Origin: Leptospira sp. B5-022
GTDB lineage: Bacteria > Spirochaetota > Leptospiria > Leptospirales > Leptospiraceae
Length of the DNA stretch: 64,000 bases
Direction: 5' to 3'
Assembly (NCBI RefSeq): GCF_000347035.1
Contig: NZ_ANIJ01000015.1
Location: 310,001 to 374,000 of the forward strand
The position numbers and the translations under genes were made by a program. Every line of letters begins with the position of its first letter. Positions within the stretch are counted from its first letter, which is position 1. The notes under the pieces were generated by a model. The model made no database searches. It was not told the origin of the DNA and saw nothing but the letters and a program-made list of their open reading frames with translations. This document shows positions 26,364 to 35,158 of this stretch, in pieces.

Positions 26364-28269
26364 TTGCTTTCGAAAGATGAATGATAAATTTAGAGCCCTG
26401 ACCGGGAGTACTTTCCACATGGATTTCGCCCCCCAAGGATTCGATTTGGTTTTTGGTCATAAATAGACCCAAACCCCTTCCCTCGGTGTTCCGGTGAAAT
26501 CTTTTGTGTAATTTAAAAATCTGATCCCCATGTTTATTTAAGTCAATTCCTAAACCGTTATCCTGCACTTCCAAAATATGATTTCCGTGAGACCAGTATG
26601 TCTTAAATCGGATCACCGGATGAGGGGATTCGCATCTATATTTCAAAGAATTGGAAAGTAGATTTAAGAATATACTCTCTAAATACACTTGAGGGTAAAT
26701 AATAGAAGGAGATTCCGAAAAGTCTGCGATGATTTCCGCCTCATATTCCAATATTTGGCCCAAAAACATTGCCTTTACTCTGGAAAATACGGATTCAAAC
26801 AGGATTTCTTCCGAAACAACCTTCGGACTTTGTCGTATTTTAATAACTTCTACGATTTCGTTTAATGTAGTAAGTAATTGGTCGGAGGTCGTCTTGAGAT
26901 AGTCCATGTATTCGACTCTTTCTTTTTCCGTCTCTGCTTCTTCTAAAAATTTAACTAAAGTGGAGATGTTCCCGATCGGGGATCTCATATTATGGGAAAC
27001 GATCTGGTTGAATTCCTCCAACTGAGAGATTCTCTCCTTCAAGTGAGTCCCTACGGATCTTAGCCTTGCGTTCTTTTCTCTAAGGATATTTTCTAAGATC
27101 CGTTTGCGGGAAATATCCTGGATCTGAGAAACAATGAACATCAACTCTCCTGAATCTTTTCGAACCGCAACCCCGGTGATGAATACCCATACGATATGTC
27201 CTTTTTTGTGTAAGTACCTTTTGGCAAATTGAGCGCTATCTCTTTCTCCATTTATTATTTTACGAAATGCTTCTGCTCCTATATTCAGATCTTCAGGATA
27301 AGTAATATCTTGGAAAGATTTGAAAAGAAGCTCATCCGGTTCATACCCCAACATCTTAGCGAATGACTGATTCAGTTCCAAAAAGTGGCCGTTCCTATCC
27401 AGAAGGATGATCCCGTTACCAGAACTATGAAATGCTTCCGAAAATTTTTTCTCACTTAGACGGATCTCTTCTTCCACCAATTTAGAAAGAGTGATATCCT
27501 GCATCGCTCCGTATACACCAACGATCCTTCCATCGGAATAAGCAGGCTTCCCTTGAGTCCTTACCCAGATAACTCGTCCCGTCTCAGTGACCATCCTATG
27601 CTCTACAGAGTAAGTCTCACCTTTCTGATAAACTCTTAAGTTATTCTCCTTTAATTTTTCCAGATCTTCGGGATAAGAATATTTTTGGTAAACGGTATCC
27701 CTATCAATTCCGAGAGAAGGGTCTCTCTCCAAGATCTTATAAATTTCAGATGACCAATATAAAATCCCGGTTTCAATATTAGATTCCCAGGCTCCTACCT
27801 TTGCGAGTTCCGACATAATAGAGGAAAATTTTTTTTCCTGCTGCAAACTCTCCGTTAGCTGTACTTGGTCCGTAACATCTCTGGAAGTTGTGTTTAAGTG
27901 AGTTACCTTGCCTTCTTTATTTCGTATAGGCTGGGTCAAGGTTTGGAACCAAACATAGTCCCCATCCTTCTTTAAAAAACGATATTGGGTAGCGACCGTT
28001 GGTCTTCCTTCTTTTGCAGGATTATGAGAATCCGTACGAATACGCTGCCGATCATCAGGGTGAATAAAATCGTACGGGTCACGGCCCAACAATTCTCCCG
28101 GTTTAAAACCGGTAAGAGTTTCAATAATCGGATTAACGTATAAGTAAATCCCCTCCGGATCGTGGAGGCAGATCAACTCTCGACTGGTTTCGATTAAGAC
28201 CCGGTACAAATCTTGGTTTTGATCCAATTTGATTTCTTCTTGGCCCGGTCTTTCTTCCATAAAATGCAA
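26347..28269 (-). CDS. Multi-PAS hybrid-less sensor histidine kinase
   Basis: A 640-residue soluble histidine kinase with three PAS domains, at about 15-135, 145-265 and 275-395, each with a PAC-like segment. No transmembrane span is visible. A coiled-coil dimer region then leads to HisKA with the phospho-histidine near H425 in VSHNMRSP, followed by the ATPase domain (NLLSNSLKY, GLGIDLNK, GRGLGLFMTKNQIE). Overlap with the downstream single-domain regulator makes a two-component pair. A cytoplasmic signal such as redox, gas or ligand is probable, but the PAS ligands are not evident. Confidence 0.88.
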   Translation of the reverse strand: MHFMEERPGQEEIKLDQNQDLYRVLIETSRELICLHDPEGIYLYVNPIIETLTGFKPGELLGRDPYDFIHPDDRQRIRTDSHNPAKEGRPTVATQYRFLKKDGDYVWFQTLTQPIRNKEGKVTHLNTTSRDVTDQVQLTESLQQEKKFSSIMSELAKVGAWESNIETGILYWSSEIYKILERDPSLGIDRDTVYQKYSYPEDLEKLKENNLRVYQKGETYSVEHRMVTETGRVIWVRTQGKPAYSDGRIVGVYGAMQDITLSKLVEEEIRLSEKKFSEAFHSSGNGIILLDRNGHFLELNQSFAKMLGYEPDELLFKSFQDITYPEDLNIGAEAFRKIINGERDSAQFAKRYLHKKGHIVWVFITGVAVRKDSGELMFIVSQIQDISRKRILENILREKNARLRSVGTHLKERISQLEEFNQIVSHNMRSPIGNISTLVKFLEEAETEKERVEYMDYLKTTSDQLLTTLNEIVEVIKIRQSPKVVSEEILFESVFSRVKAMFLGQILEYEAEIIADFSESPSIIYPQVYLESIFLNLLSNSLKYRCESPHPVIRFKTYWSHGNHILEVQDNGLGIDLNKHGDQIFKLHKRFHRNTEGRGLGLFMTKNQIESLGGEIHVESTPGQGSKFIIHLSKANEFTI

Positions 28270-28397
28270 GAACTTGCTCTATCGACTAATACATATAAAG
28301 ACAGCATAGACGAGTACATTGCGAGTAAAAAAGGCCCAAAATCCTAAAATGTAAGGGATTTATTTCCGCAACATAAACCGATCTAAGATTTCAAATG

Positions 28398-28456
28398 TCA
28401 CTCGAACTAATCCTTTCGTTATAGAACGAGTGATCTACTATTGGGAATTCGATTCC
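28398..28456. promoter_or_regulatory. Inverted repeats in kinase/ferredoxin gap
   Basis: TCACTCG at 28398-28404 and CGAGTGA at 28427-28433 (22-nt spacer), then GGAAT-TCG-ATTCC at 28444-28456. They lie in the 318-bp gap between the ferredoxin stop and the kinase start, both minus strand. They could be operators or RNA hairpins of the kinase leader. No clear promoter or other feature was seen in this gap besides the hairpin at 28547. Confidence 0.3.
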
Positions 28457-28546
28457 GATGGAGCCTTTTTTTTCGCGTGGGCGTTCTTTTTTGAAAGGGT
28501 TAAAATAGGATAGGAGAATTAGAAAAATGTAATTTGATTTCTGGGG

Positions 28547-28580
28547 AAGTTTTTCGATCGGCATAAAACCGAAAAACTCC
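28547..28580 (-). terminator. Hairpin after ferredoxin
   Basis: On the minus strand GGAGTTTTTCG pairs with CGAAAAACTTCC with one bulge. No U-run follows, so it may be a 3'-end structure rather than a canonical terminator. Confidence 0.4.
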
Positions 28581-28587
28581 GGACCGA

Positions 28588-28821
28588 TTATTCTCCGTCG
28601 TCACCGATCGCTTCGACAGGACAAATTTCCTTCGCTTTGCGAGCGGCAATTGTTTCTTCCGGAGTAGCAGGCTGTCTATGGAAATATACCTTAGACTCAT
28701 CGTCGGTATATTTCAAAAGTTGAGGAGCCTCTTCCAAGCAGTCATTACAAGGAACACAGCTATTATCAACATAGAATTTTCCCGGAACATTTTCCGGAAC
28801 TTTGTCATTCTTATCTGCCAT
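28588..28821 (-). CDS. Monocluster [4Fe-4S] ferredoxin
   Basis: A 77-residue acidic electron carrier. The cysteines C-x2-C-x2-C in CVPCNDC and a distant C-P in ICPVEAI give the ligands of one [4Fe-4S] cluster. The C-terminal IGDDGE matches single-cluster ferredoxins of the Thermotoga/Bacillus kind. It is transcribed away from the GMC oxidoreductase pair. A donor role for a P450, desaturase or other reductase is possible, but no partner is adjacent. Confidence 0.85.
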   Translation of the reverse strand: MADKNDKVPENVPGKFYVDNSCVPCNDCLEEAPQLLKYTDDESKVYFHRQPATPEETIAARKAKEICPVEAIGDDGE

Positions 28822-28924
28822 GAATACTAAGGATTATCGAACGTTTGGAACGTCAAGTTGGTTTTCTATAGGGAAACGGGTAGGATAGGATTGACAACTC
28901 CAAGAATCAAAGGAAAACACTGCA

Positions 28925-29506
28925 ATGGCAAATTCAGCCCCGCGTTTTTCCCGTAAAACATTCTTGAGACTGGGACTCGCCGGTTCGGGAGCTCTAGTAC
29001 TCGGGGGATCTATTTGTATTTTAAACAGATCTTCCGGACAATTACCTAAGGTGTTATTTTTCTCCGAATCGGAATTAGAAACCCTGGCCGCATTATCGGA
29101 AGCTATCTTACCCGAAGCTGTTGGAGCTCCAACGTATAAAGAAGCCAAGGTACTCGAAAGATTGGATGAAGAATTTTATTTCGTAGATCCTTTCTTATCC
29201 GAGGACTTTAAAACTTTAATATTGGTTTTGGAATATCTTCCATTCTTCCATTGGAAGTTTTCCAGATTCTCCAAACTTTCCTTGGAAAGTAGAAGAAAGT
29301 TCTTATCGGAGTTGAATCAATCCGACTCGGATACTGTCAGAGCGGTTTGGGCAAATTTGAGAATGCCGATTTTTCTAATGTACTACGGACACGAATCCAC
29401 TTTCAAAACGATTTCGTATGACGGACCGTTTTTAAATCCTCCGGAAAAGTTAAGCGAATCCAGGATCTATTATCGCAAACGAGTAGGAGGTTCCGATGTC
29501 GGGTAA
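28925..29506 (+). CDS. Gluconate 2-dehydrogenase subunit 3-like protein
   Basis: A 193-residue small subunit of a GMC-type dehydrogenase. The N-terminus has a Tat-like signal, SRKTFLRLGLAGSGALVLGG, with Arg-Lys instead of Arg-Arg; after it comes the helical SELETLAALSEAILPEA segment typical of subunit 3. It overlaps the flavoprotein gene by 11 nt, so the two should form one exported complex, with the small subunit perhaps carrying the large one across by hitch-hiking. The variant twin-arginine motif makes the route a little uncertain. Confidence 0.72.
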   Translation: MANSAPRFSRKTFLRLGLAGSGALVLGGSICILNRSSGQLPKVLFFSESELETLAALSEAILPEAVGAPTYKEAKVLERLDEEFYFVDPFLSEDFKTLILVLEYLPFFHWKFSRFSKLSLESRRKFLSELNQSDSDTVRAVWANLRMPIFLMYYGHESTFKTISYDGPFLNPPEKLSESRIYYRKRVGGSDVG

Positions 29507-31049
29507 AATTTACGAATGGAAAAATTTAGGCGAGTCCAAGGAGATCCACACCGAAGTTTTAGTGATCGGAACGGGCTGCGGGGGAGCCACCGTTGCTTAT
29601 GAACTAGCTAAGCTAGGTAAGAAGGTAACCTTAATCGAAGAAGGAGGTTACTATCATACCGGAACATTCGATAATCATGAATTGAATATGGCTGGCAAAG
29701 TTTCCGCAGAAAGGAATATGGCAACCACTGCGGATGGAACAGTCAATATAGTGTATGGAAAGAACGTGGGCGGCGCCTCCGTTCATTATTGGGCGGACAG
29801 TTATAGAACTCCTAAAGATAGATTGGAACTCTGGAAAGACAAATTCGGGGTATTGGGTCATGGGCCGGAAGATTTAGAACCGTTTTGGAAAGAGTTAGAC
29901 GACACATTAAATGTCCATCCTGCAAAGGAAGAAAATTATAATAAAATGAACCAATTGGTTCGTAAGGCTTCGAAAGAATTAGGATGGGAAGGAAACCCGG
30001 TTCCCCAAGCTCGCAAGAATTGCCAAAAGTCCGGACATTGTATGCAAGGTTGTATGTTCGGAGCAAAACAAAGCCAATTAATCACTCATATCCCGATGGC
30101 TATGGCATTAGGAGCTGACCTTTACGCCGATACTAAAGCGTTAGAATTGGAACTGGAAGGAGACAAAGTAGTCGGATTAGAAGCGGTTGTGATAGACAGA
30201 CCTTCTCAAAAAGAATCCGAAGTAAAATTGCGCTTTAAAGCGGACACAGTCGTGGTCGCCGCAGGAGGTTTCGGGAGTTCCACCTTTCTTCTTAAAAACG
30301 GGCTCAAAAAAAAGTTGCCCGCATTGGGAGAATTTTTGGCGATCAATCCTTCTCCATTCGTCCATGCTCTCTACAAGGAACCGATTATCCAATGGAGAAA
30401 TATTCCATCGGCATACGGTGTAGAAGAATTCAGACTGGCACGTTATGCGGGCGGCATTTATAGGGAAGGCGGTTATCTGATCATGGCCAATCAATTACAA
30501 CCGGCAGCGATTGGTGCTTTGGTTCCGGGATTCGGCGCCGAACATTTCGAGGTCATGAAAGAACTTCCTAGACTCGGCGGCACGATAGGTTGGATAGACG
30601 ATCCGGACACCGAGTTAGGAAGAATAGAAGTCAAATCCAGCGGGAAAAGAGAAGTGCAGTACAGCTTCGGACCGCTTACTAAAGAGATACTCAGAGACTG
30701 CATTCGTAAACAAGTTACTCTGAACTTTAAAGCAGGCGCATATAAAGTGATCCTTCCGGATCTGAAAAGAACCGTTTTAACTAAACCAGAGGAGATAGGC
30801 GTTGTGGATTCGCTTCCATTAACACCCGCTTCTATGGCGATGGCAGCTCCCCATCCAGCCGGCGGATGCAGAATGGGATTGGATCCTAAATCTTCAGTCG
30901 TAGATTGGAAACATAAGGTGCATGGAATTTCGAATTTATATGTGAGCGATTCCAGCGTATTTCCTACGGCGGTTTCCGTGGACCCAAGCTATACGATCAT
31001 GGCATTCTCCAAAAGAGCGGCCCAATTTATTTCAGAGAAAAAGTCCTAA
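29496..31049 (+). CDS. GMC-family FAD oxidoreductase
   Basis: A 517-residue flavoprotein oxidising an alcohol or sugar-like substrate. The FAD motif GTGCGGATVAYELAKLGKKV starts near residue 26. A four-cysteine segment, CQKSGHCMQGC, precedes FGAKQS. The C-terminus has PHPAGGCRMG, carrying the catalytic His, then VSDSSVFPTAVSVDP and YTIMAFSKRAA. Most family members have Asn or His where this one has the Asp of VDP, in the active-site pair region. It has no own signal peptide and pairs with the Tat-like small subunit upstream. The substrate is not predictable. Confidence 0.82.
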   Translation: MSGKIYEWKNLGESKEIHTEVLVIGTGCGGATVAYELAKLGKKVTLIEEGGYYHTGTFDNHELNMAGKVSAERNMATTADGTVNIVYGKNVGGASVHYWADSYRTPKDRLELWKDKFGVLGHGPEDLEPFWKELDDTLNVHPAKEENYNKMNQLVRKASKELGWEGNPVPQARKNCQKSGHCMQGCMFGAKQSQLITHIPMAMALGADLYADTKALELELEGDKVVGLEAVVIDRPSQKESEVKLRFKADTVVVAAGGFGSSTFLLKNGLKKKLPALGEFLAINPSPFVHALYKEPIIQWRNIPSAYGVEEFRLARYAGGIYREGGYLIMANQLQPAAIGALVPGFGAEHFEVMKELPRLGGTIGWIDDPDTELGRIEVKSSGKREVQYSFGPLTKEILRDCIRKQVTLNFKAGAYKVILPDLKRTVLTKPEEIGVVDSLPLTPASMAMAAPHPAGGCRMGLDPKSSVVDWKHKVHGISNLYVSDSSVFPTAVSVDPSYTIMAFSKRAAQFISEKKS

Positions 31050-31129
31050 TCCTCCGCTCGGAACTTTTGGATCGAATCTCCTTGACCGGACCGCTCCTTG
31101 GAAAATCATCGTAATCGCAACCAAGAACC

Positions 31130-31219
<90 letters not shown>

Positions 31220-31244
31220 GTTCTTGATTCCAAGTGGACCTGAT

Positions 31245-31475
31245 ATGGAACCGCTAGGTAAAACATTTCTTTGGATCGGGGCATTTTTCCTGGTTATCGG
31301 AGCCGTTATCCTTTTCGGCTCCAAACTCCCGTTTATCTCTTCTCTCGGAAATTTACCGGGAGACTTCAAGATCGAGAGAGAAAATTTCAGATTCTATTTT
31401 CCATTTGCGACTTCCATTCTGATCAGCATCGGACTTTCCCTTCTTCTGTATCTCTGGAACAGATTTATACATTAA
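31245..31475 (+). CDS. DUF2905 small membrane protein
   Basis: A 76-residue protein with two membrane helices joined by a loop, GSKLPFISSLGNLPGDFKIERE, the hallmark of the DUF2905 family. The second helix is preceded by FRFYFPFATSILISIGLSLLL. The start at 31245 (MEPLGK) is preferred over the upstream TTG at 31224, which lies only five bases after the tRNA end. The function is unknown; the family is widespread and often found beside tRNA-modification or Holliday-junction genes. Confidence 0.85.
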   Translation: MEPLGKTFLWIGAFFLVIGAVILFGSKLPFISSLGNLPGDFKIERENFRFYFPFATSILISIGLSLLLYLWNRFIH

Positions 31476-31484
31476 GAAAACCGC

Positions 31485-32666
31485 ATGGATTCGGAAAACA
31501 CTCCTCGCTTTAGCGACAGATTCGAATTCATTCCGGGAGAGAACGATCTTTATTCACTTTTAGGATCTTTTAGGAACTCCGGACAGGATTGGATAGATCT
31601 AACCGTTTCCAATCCTACTAAAGTCGGGCTTGTCTATCCAAGAGAAGCAATACTACATTCCTTTCAAAAACCGGAAAGTATGGAATATGATCCAGATCCG
31701 AAAGGAACGTTCAACGCGAGAAGATCCATCGTAAACTATTACAAAGAAAAAGGACATATCATTTCGGAAGAGGATATTTTTTTGACATCTTCTTCATCAG
31801 AGGCGTATTCTTATTTAATAAAACTATTATGCAATCCTGGGGAAGAAGTTCTCATCCCTTCACCAGGATACCCGCTCTTTGAATTTCTATCCGTATTGGA
31901 AGGAGTAGAATTCAATTCATATAAACTAAATCAGAATGATTGTTGGAAAATCGATTTTGAAGATTTAGATTCTAAGATCACGAACAGAACTAGGATCTTA
32001 TTTTTAGTTTCTCCGAATAATCCTACGGGAAGTATTCTTACCTCGGAAGAATTCGAAAGACTAAGGATCATTTCTAAATCCAAAAAGATAGCGTTAGTTT
32101 TAGATGAAGTATTCTCGGACTATTTGTATGAAAAAAATCAGGAACAAATCGATTTCTTTCATACCGATTTTCCTTTGTTTGTTGTAAACGGAATATCAAA
32201 GATACTCGCACTTCCCCAAATGAAACTTTCCTGGATCCATGTTGGTGGTCCTACTAACTGGAAAAAAGAATGTAAGGAAAGATTAGAGATCATCTCCGAT
32301 ACTTATCTTTCCGCCGGAACTCCGATACAACTTGCTCTTCCTGAATTATTCCAATGGAGAAATATGATCCAGAGCCAAGTATTAAGGAGAATACAAAGAA
32401 ATTTGCAGATTCTGGAAAGTTTCCGTTCTTCTCATCCTCAAATTGTTTATACTTCTCCGAAGGGGGGATGGTATACGATATTACAATCCAAATCCTTCTT
32501 AAACGACGAGGAGTTCTCCTTTCGATTATTACAAAAAGAGAAAGTATTAGTCCACCCGGGTTCCATGTTCGGACTCGAGGAAGACTTAGGAAGTATAGTG
32601 GTCAGTCTGATCTCCGAGACGGAATTGTTTCACTCAGGACTCGAAAAAATTTCCCGGCTCCTATAA
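31485..32666 (+). CDS. PLP-dependent aminotransferase, class I/II
   Basis: A 393-residue fold-type I aminotransferase. It has the segment SPNNPTGSILTSEEFERL near residue 175, a pyridine-ring-binding Asp in LVLDEVFSDY, and the Schiff-base lysine in VVNGISKILALPQMKLSW near residue 245. The closest groups are alanine/valine- or aspartate-type enzymes, but the amino acid substrate cannot be fixed. It starts nine bases after DUF2905. Confidence 0.88.
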   Translation: MDSENTPRFSDRFEFIPGENDLYSLLGSFRNSGQDWIDLTVSNPTKVGLVYPREAILHSFQKPESMEYDPDPKGTFNARRSIVNYYKEKGHIISEEDIFLTSSSSEAYSYLIKLLCNPGEEVLIPSPGYPLFEFLSVLEGVEFNSYKLNQNDCWKIDFEDLDSKITNRTRILFLVSPNNPTGSILTSEEFERLRIISKSKKIALVLDEVFSDYLYEKNQEQIDFFHTDFPLFVVNGISKILALPQMKLSWIHVGGPTNWKKECKERLEIISDTYLSAGTPIQLALPELFQWRNMIQSQVLRRIQRNLQILESFRSSHPQIVYTSPKGGWYTILQSKSFLNDEEFSFRLLQKEKVLVHPGSMFGLEEDLGSIVVSLISETELFHSGLEKISRLL

Positions 32667-32734
32667 GAACCTGTCCCAGGCTATCTAAGCTCGGAACGGA
32701 ATACGTATCGTTAACCTAAACTTTTAGGACGTTC

Positions 32735-34333
32735 TTATAGAACCGCCTTTTGTACGAAACTTTTGTATTGTTTAGGAGTAAGACCCGTCGCCTTCTTAAA
32801 TTCCACATTAAAAGAAGTTTTGGAACCGAAACCTACTGCAAACGCAATATTCAGAATATTGTCCTCGGTATCGTTTTTTAGCAGAAGTTTCGCTTCTTCT
32901 ATTCTTTTAGAATTCAAATAAGCCGCAAACCCCATACCTAATCTGGAATTCAGAAGTTCGGATAATTGATGAGTGCTCAAACCTACCTTAGAGGCCACCA
33001 TCTGGATCGTAACTTCCTCCTCGGCGAATAATTTCTCCATATTCATCAGATTTTCGAGAGAGTTCAGAGACTCATCTACATCGAGGCCGGAGATCTTAGA
33101 ACGAGCATATCTGGGCTTATCTAGGAAACCTCTCAAAGTCTCGAGTAGACTATTCTTCTCCTCCAAATTCTGGGAATATTTTTGGATAATATTATAAAGA
33201 AGGATAAGAAGGTCCGCAGGAAAGAAAAGAGGCACCGAATAGACCGTAAAAAATCCGTATTCCAAAAATCCCATATAGTAAAAAATACTAATATATCCTA
33301 GAGTAAGATACAATCCCCAAGAAACCAAAAACAGATTTAATTTGCGATTTCCCCGTCCTCTCAAATAGATCCCTGAAATCAGGATCATCGGAATAGAAAC
33401 GGAATAAATGATCTCGTTGGTAAGAGTGAGATAGGCGATGGTTTCCGTCGCAAAAATAAGCGGAAGTGTAAAACCCAAAACTATCGCAAAAAAGAATAAA
33501 ATTCGATCTACCCAAGGCAAAAAAGTTTTTGTTTCCAAAAATTTTCGGATAAATTGAAACCCGAAAATGCCGCCCAAATTAAAGAAAAAGTAATTCACTT
33601 TCTCGGCCCAAAGAGGGGAATTTTCCCAAAATAGCTCTATTGCATTTCCGTAATTTACGTCGTAAGAGGCTCCCATACAAAAAGCATAGCAGGTATATAG
33701 TAGAAATTCCTTATATTCTGTAGCTCTATAATACAATAAAGCCACCAGGATAAGCATTCCGTATAAGCATGCGGAGAGTGAAAATACTCCTGTTTCTATG
33801 GCAAGATTTGCTCTGAGACCTGCCTCATCCATAATATCGATCGGAAATGACATAATGGATTCCGATTTAAGCCGAACGATAAATTCTCTTTCTTCACCTG
33901 GCTCTCCTTGCAAGAGCAATGTCGGATAGAGGACGTTTTTTACGGGCCAATCATTTTTTGATAATGTATCTCCCACTCTTTGTATCGGACTTACCCCATT
34001 TGGGGTATATAATTCCGCTAAATCATGAGCTTTCCATCGGATCACGAAGTAAAGATTTTCACGAATTTCTTCTCGAAATTGAATTCTGAATTTTAACCAA
34101 TAGGACCTTTTTGAAAAATTGAAATTTAAGGCATTTCTTCCAATTTTTTTCCAGCCGTTGACCTGATGCGAAGGAGGAGGAATATTTTCAGTATCTGTTT
34201 TTTGCCAAAGGTAAAGTTCAGGCGTAATATTTTTATTATGTTCGTTTGTTTTTAGAATGAACGGAAGTTCTTTTGCAAAGATAGAACCGAAACTCGAAAG
34301 GAGAAGGAAAAATAAAAACGAAATTCGGATCAT
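32735..34333 (-). CDS. 7TMR-DISM receptor with AraC DNA-binding domain
   Basis: A 532-residue membrane-bound transcription regulator. A signal peptide (ISFLFFLLLSSFGSIFA) is followed by an extracytoplasmic 7TMR-DISMED2-like sensor to about residue 180. Seven membrane segments span about 185-385. A linker then leads to an AraC-type double helix-turn-helix (STHQLSELLNSRLGMGF, NILNIAFAVGFGSKTSFNVEF). It should bind an external ligand and control transcription directly from the membrane. It converges with the aminotransferase and starts a divergent gap with the RNA candidate at 34.4 kb. Target genes are unknown. Confidence 0.88.
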   Translation of the reverse strand: MIRISFLFFLLLSSFGSIFAKELPFILKTNEHNKNITPELYLWQKTDTENIPPPSHQVNGWKKIGRNALNFNFSKRSYWLKFRIQFREEIRENLYFVIRWKAHDLAELYTPNGVSPIQRVGDTLSKNDWPVKNVLYPTLLLQGEPGEEREFIVRLKSESIMSFPIDIMDEAGLRANLAIETGVFSLSACLYGMLILVALLYYRATEYKEFLLYTCYAFCMGASYDVNYGNAIELFWENSPLWAEKVNYFFFNLGGIFGFQFIRKFLETKTFLPWVDRILFFFAIVLGFTLPLIFATETIAYLTLTNEIIYSVSIPMILISGIYLRGRGNRKLNLFLVSWGLYLTLGYISIFYYMGFLEYGFFTVYSVPLFFPADLLILLYNIIQKYSQNLEEKNSLLETLRGFLDKPRYARSKISGLDVDESLNSLENLMNMEKLFAEEEVTIQMVASKVGLSTHQLSELLNSRLGMGFAAYLNSKRIEEAKLLLKNDTEDNILNIAFAVGFGSKTSFNVEFKKATGLTPKQYKSFVQKAVL

Positions 34334-34401
34334 GTGTTAAAAACATTTTTTTGTAATTCAATTGGATGCAAACAAAAAACGTTCATGTCTATAATCCCGA
34401 A

Positions 34402-34588
34402 CGATTTCCGATTCTATATAGTATATTATTGAAATGTTACTCTCCAGTAAGAGTTATCACTTGACTCATATTCGTTAACTGGAGTTTACACCAACGCCTT
34501 ATGGCGTTTTCTATTCGCCTTGCCTCGGACGAGTTTAATCCGCTTGTCCGAATGATTTTCAGGCCCGCCATCTAGCGGGCCTTTTTTT
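34402..34588 (+). ncRNA. Candidate small RNA or attenuating leader
   Basis: A structured plus-strand region with no plus-strand gene ending before it. CTCCAGT (34447-34453) can pair with ACTGGAG (34481-34487). Small stems form at CGCCttatGGCG near 34498 and TCGGAC...GTCCGA near 34525-34554, and the strong terminator at 34561-34588 closes it. TATAAT at 34390-34395 could set the 5' end near 34402. It is either an orphan small RNA or a leader controlling the SnoaL-like/ECF genes that start at 34675. I do not recognise a known RNA family. Confidence 0.55.
34561..34588 (+). terminator. Strong orphan intrinsic terminator
   Basis: AGGCCCGC (34561-34568), loop CATCTA and GCGGGCCT, followed by seven T. 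Its direction is plus only, since the reverse strand has no U-run. The nearest plus-strand gene upstream stops 1.9 kb earlier and is separated by a minus-strand gene. Confidence 0.9.
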
Positions 34589-34674
34589 ATCTTTTCCCGA
34601 AAATTTTTACTAAATCCAGTCACACTAAATCGGCAAATTCGATCCTAATATGCGAAATCAAAAAGGAAATTCAC

Positions 34675-35157
34675 ATGCATCCAAACGAAGCCAAAATCAG
34701 AGACTTTTATAAAAGTTTTCATTCTAGAAATTCCGCAAATATCGCGGACTTTTACTCACAAGACGTCGAATTTTCAGATCCTGTTTTTCCGAAATTAAAA
34801 GGCGGAGCTGTACCAGGAATGTGGTCCATGCTTTTGGAAAGAATGGATCCGAACGCTACGATCGAGTTATTAGAAGCAAACGCTGACACTGAAAGTGGAA
34901 CCGCATATTGGGTTGCCACTTATCTATTCTCAAAAACCGGAAGAAAGGTTCAAAACCATATCCGATCCGAATTCCTATTTAAAAACGGAAAAGTGGTCAG
35001 ACAAAAGGATAGATTTCCTCTCTGGAAATGGACCAGAATGGCTTTAGGCACTCCCGGAGTACTTTTGGGATGGACACCTTTCGTCCAAGGAAAGGTGAGA
35101 TCGGAAGCTGCCAGAAATTTGGAACATTATCTTAGGAAGAAAGGGATCGCAGCTTAG
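34675..35157 (+). CDS. SnoaL/NTF2-like protein
   Basis: A 160-residue alpha+beta-cone protein. The N-terminus IRDFYKSFHSRNSANIADFYSQDVEFSDPVF is typical of SnoaL/NTF2-like folds, as is the central FLFKNGKVVRQKDRFPLWKW. Catalytic residues are not fixed in this superfamily. It ends one base before the ECF sigma-factor ATG, implying coupled translation. In ECF41-type sigma factors a SnoaL domain is fused to the sigma C-terminus and tunes activity, so this could be a split counterpart; that is inference. The ATG has AAAGGAAA upstream. Confidence 0.75.
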   Translation: MHPNEAKIRDFYKSFHSRNSANIADFYSQDVEFSDPVFPKLKGGAVPGMWSMLLERMDPNATIELLEANADTESGTAYWVATYLFSKTGRKVQNHIRSEFLFKNGKVVRQKDRFPLWKWTRMALGTPGVLLGWTPFVQGKVRSEAARNLEHYLRKKGIAA

Positions 35158-35158
35158 A

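Noticed and set aside
34402..34588. 6S RNA, SRP RNA or a known riboswitch
   Set aside because: I could not match conserved cores of these families; it stays unassigned.
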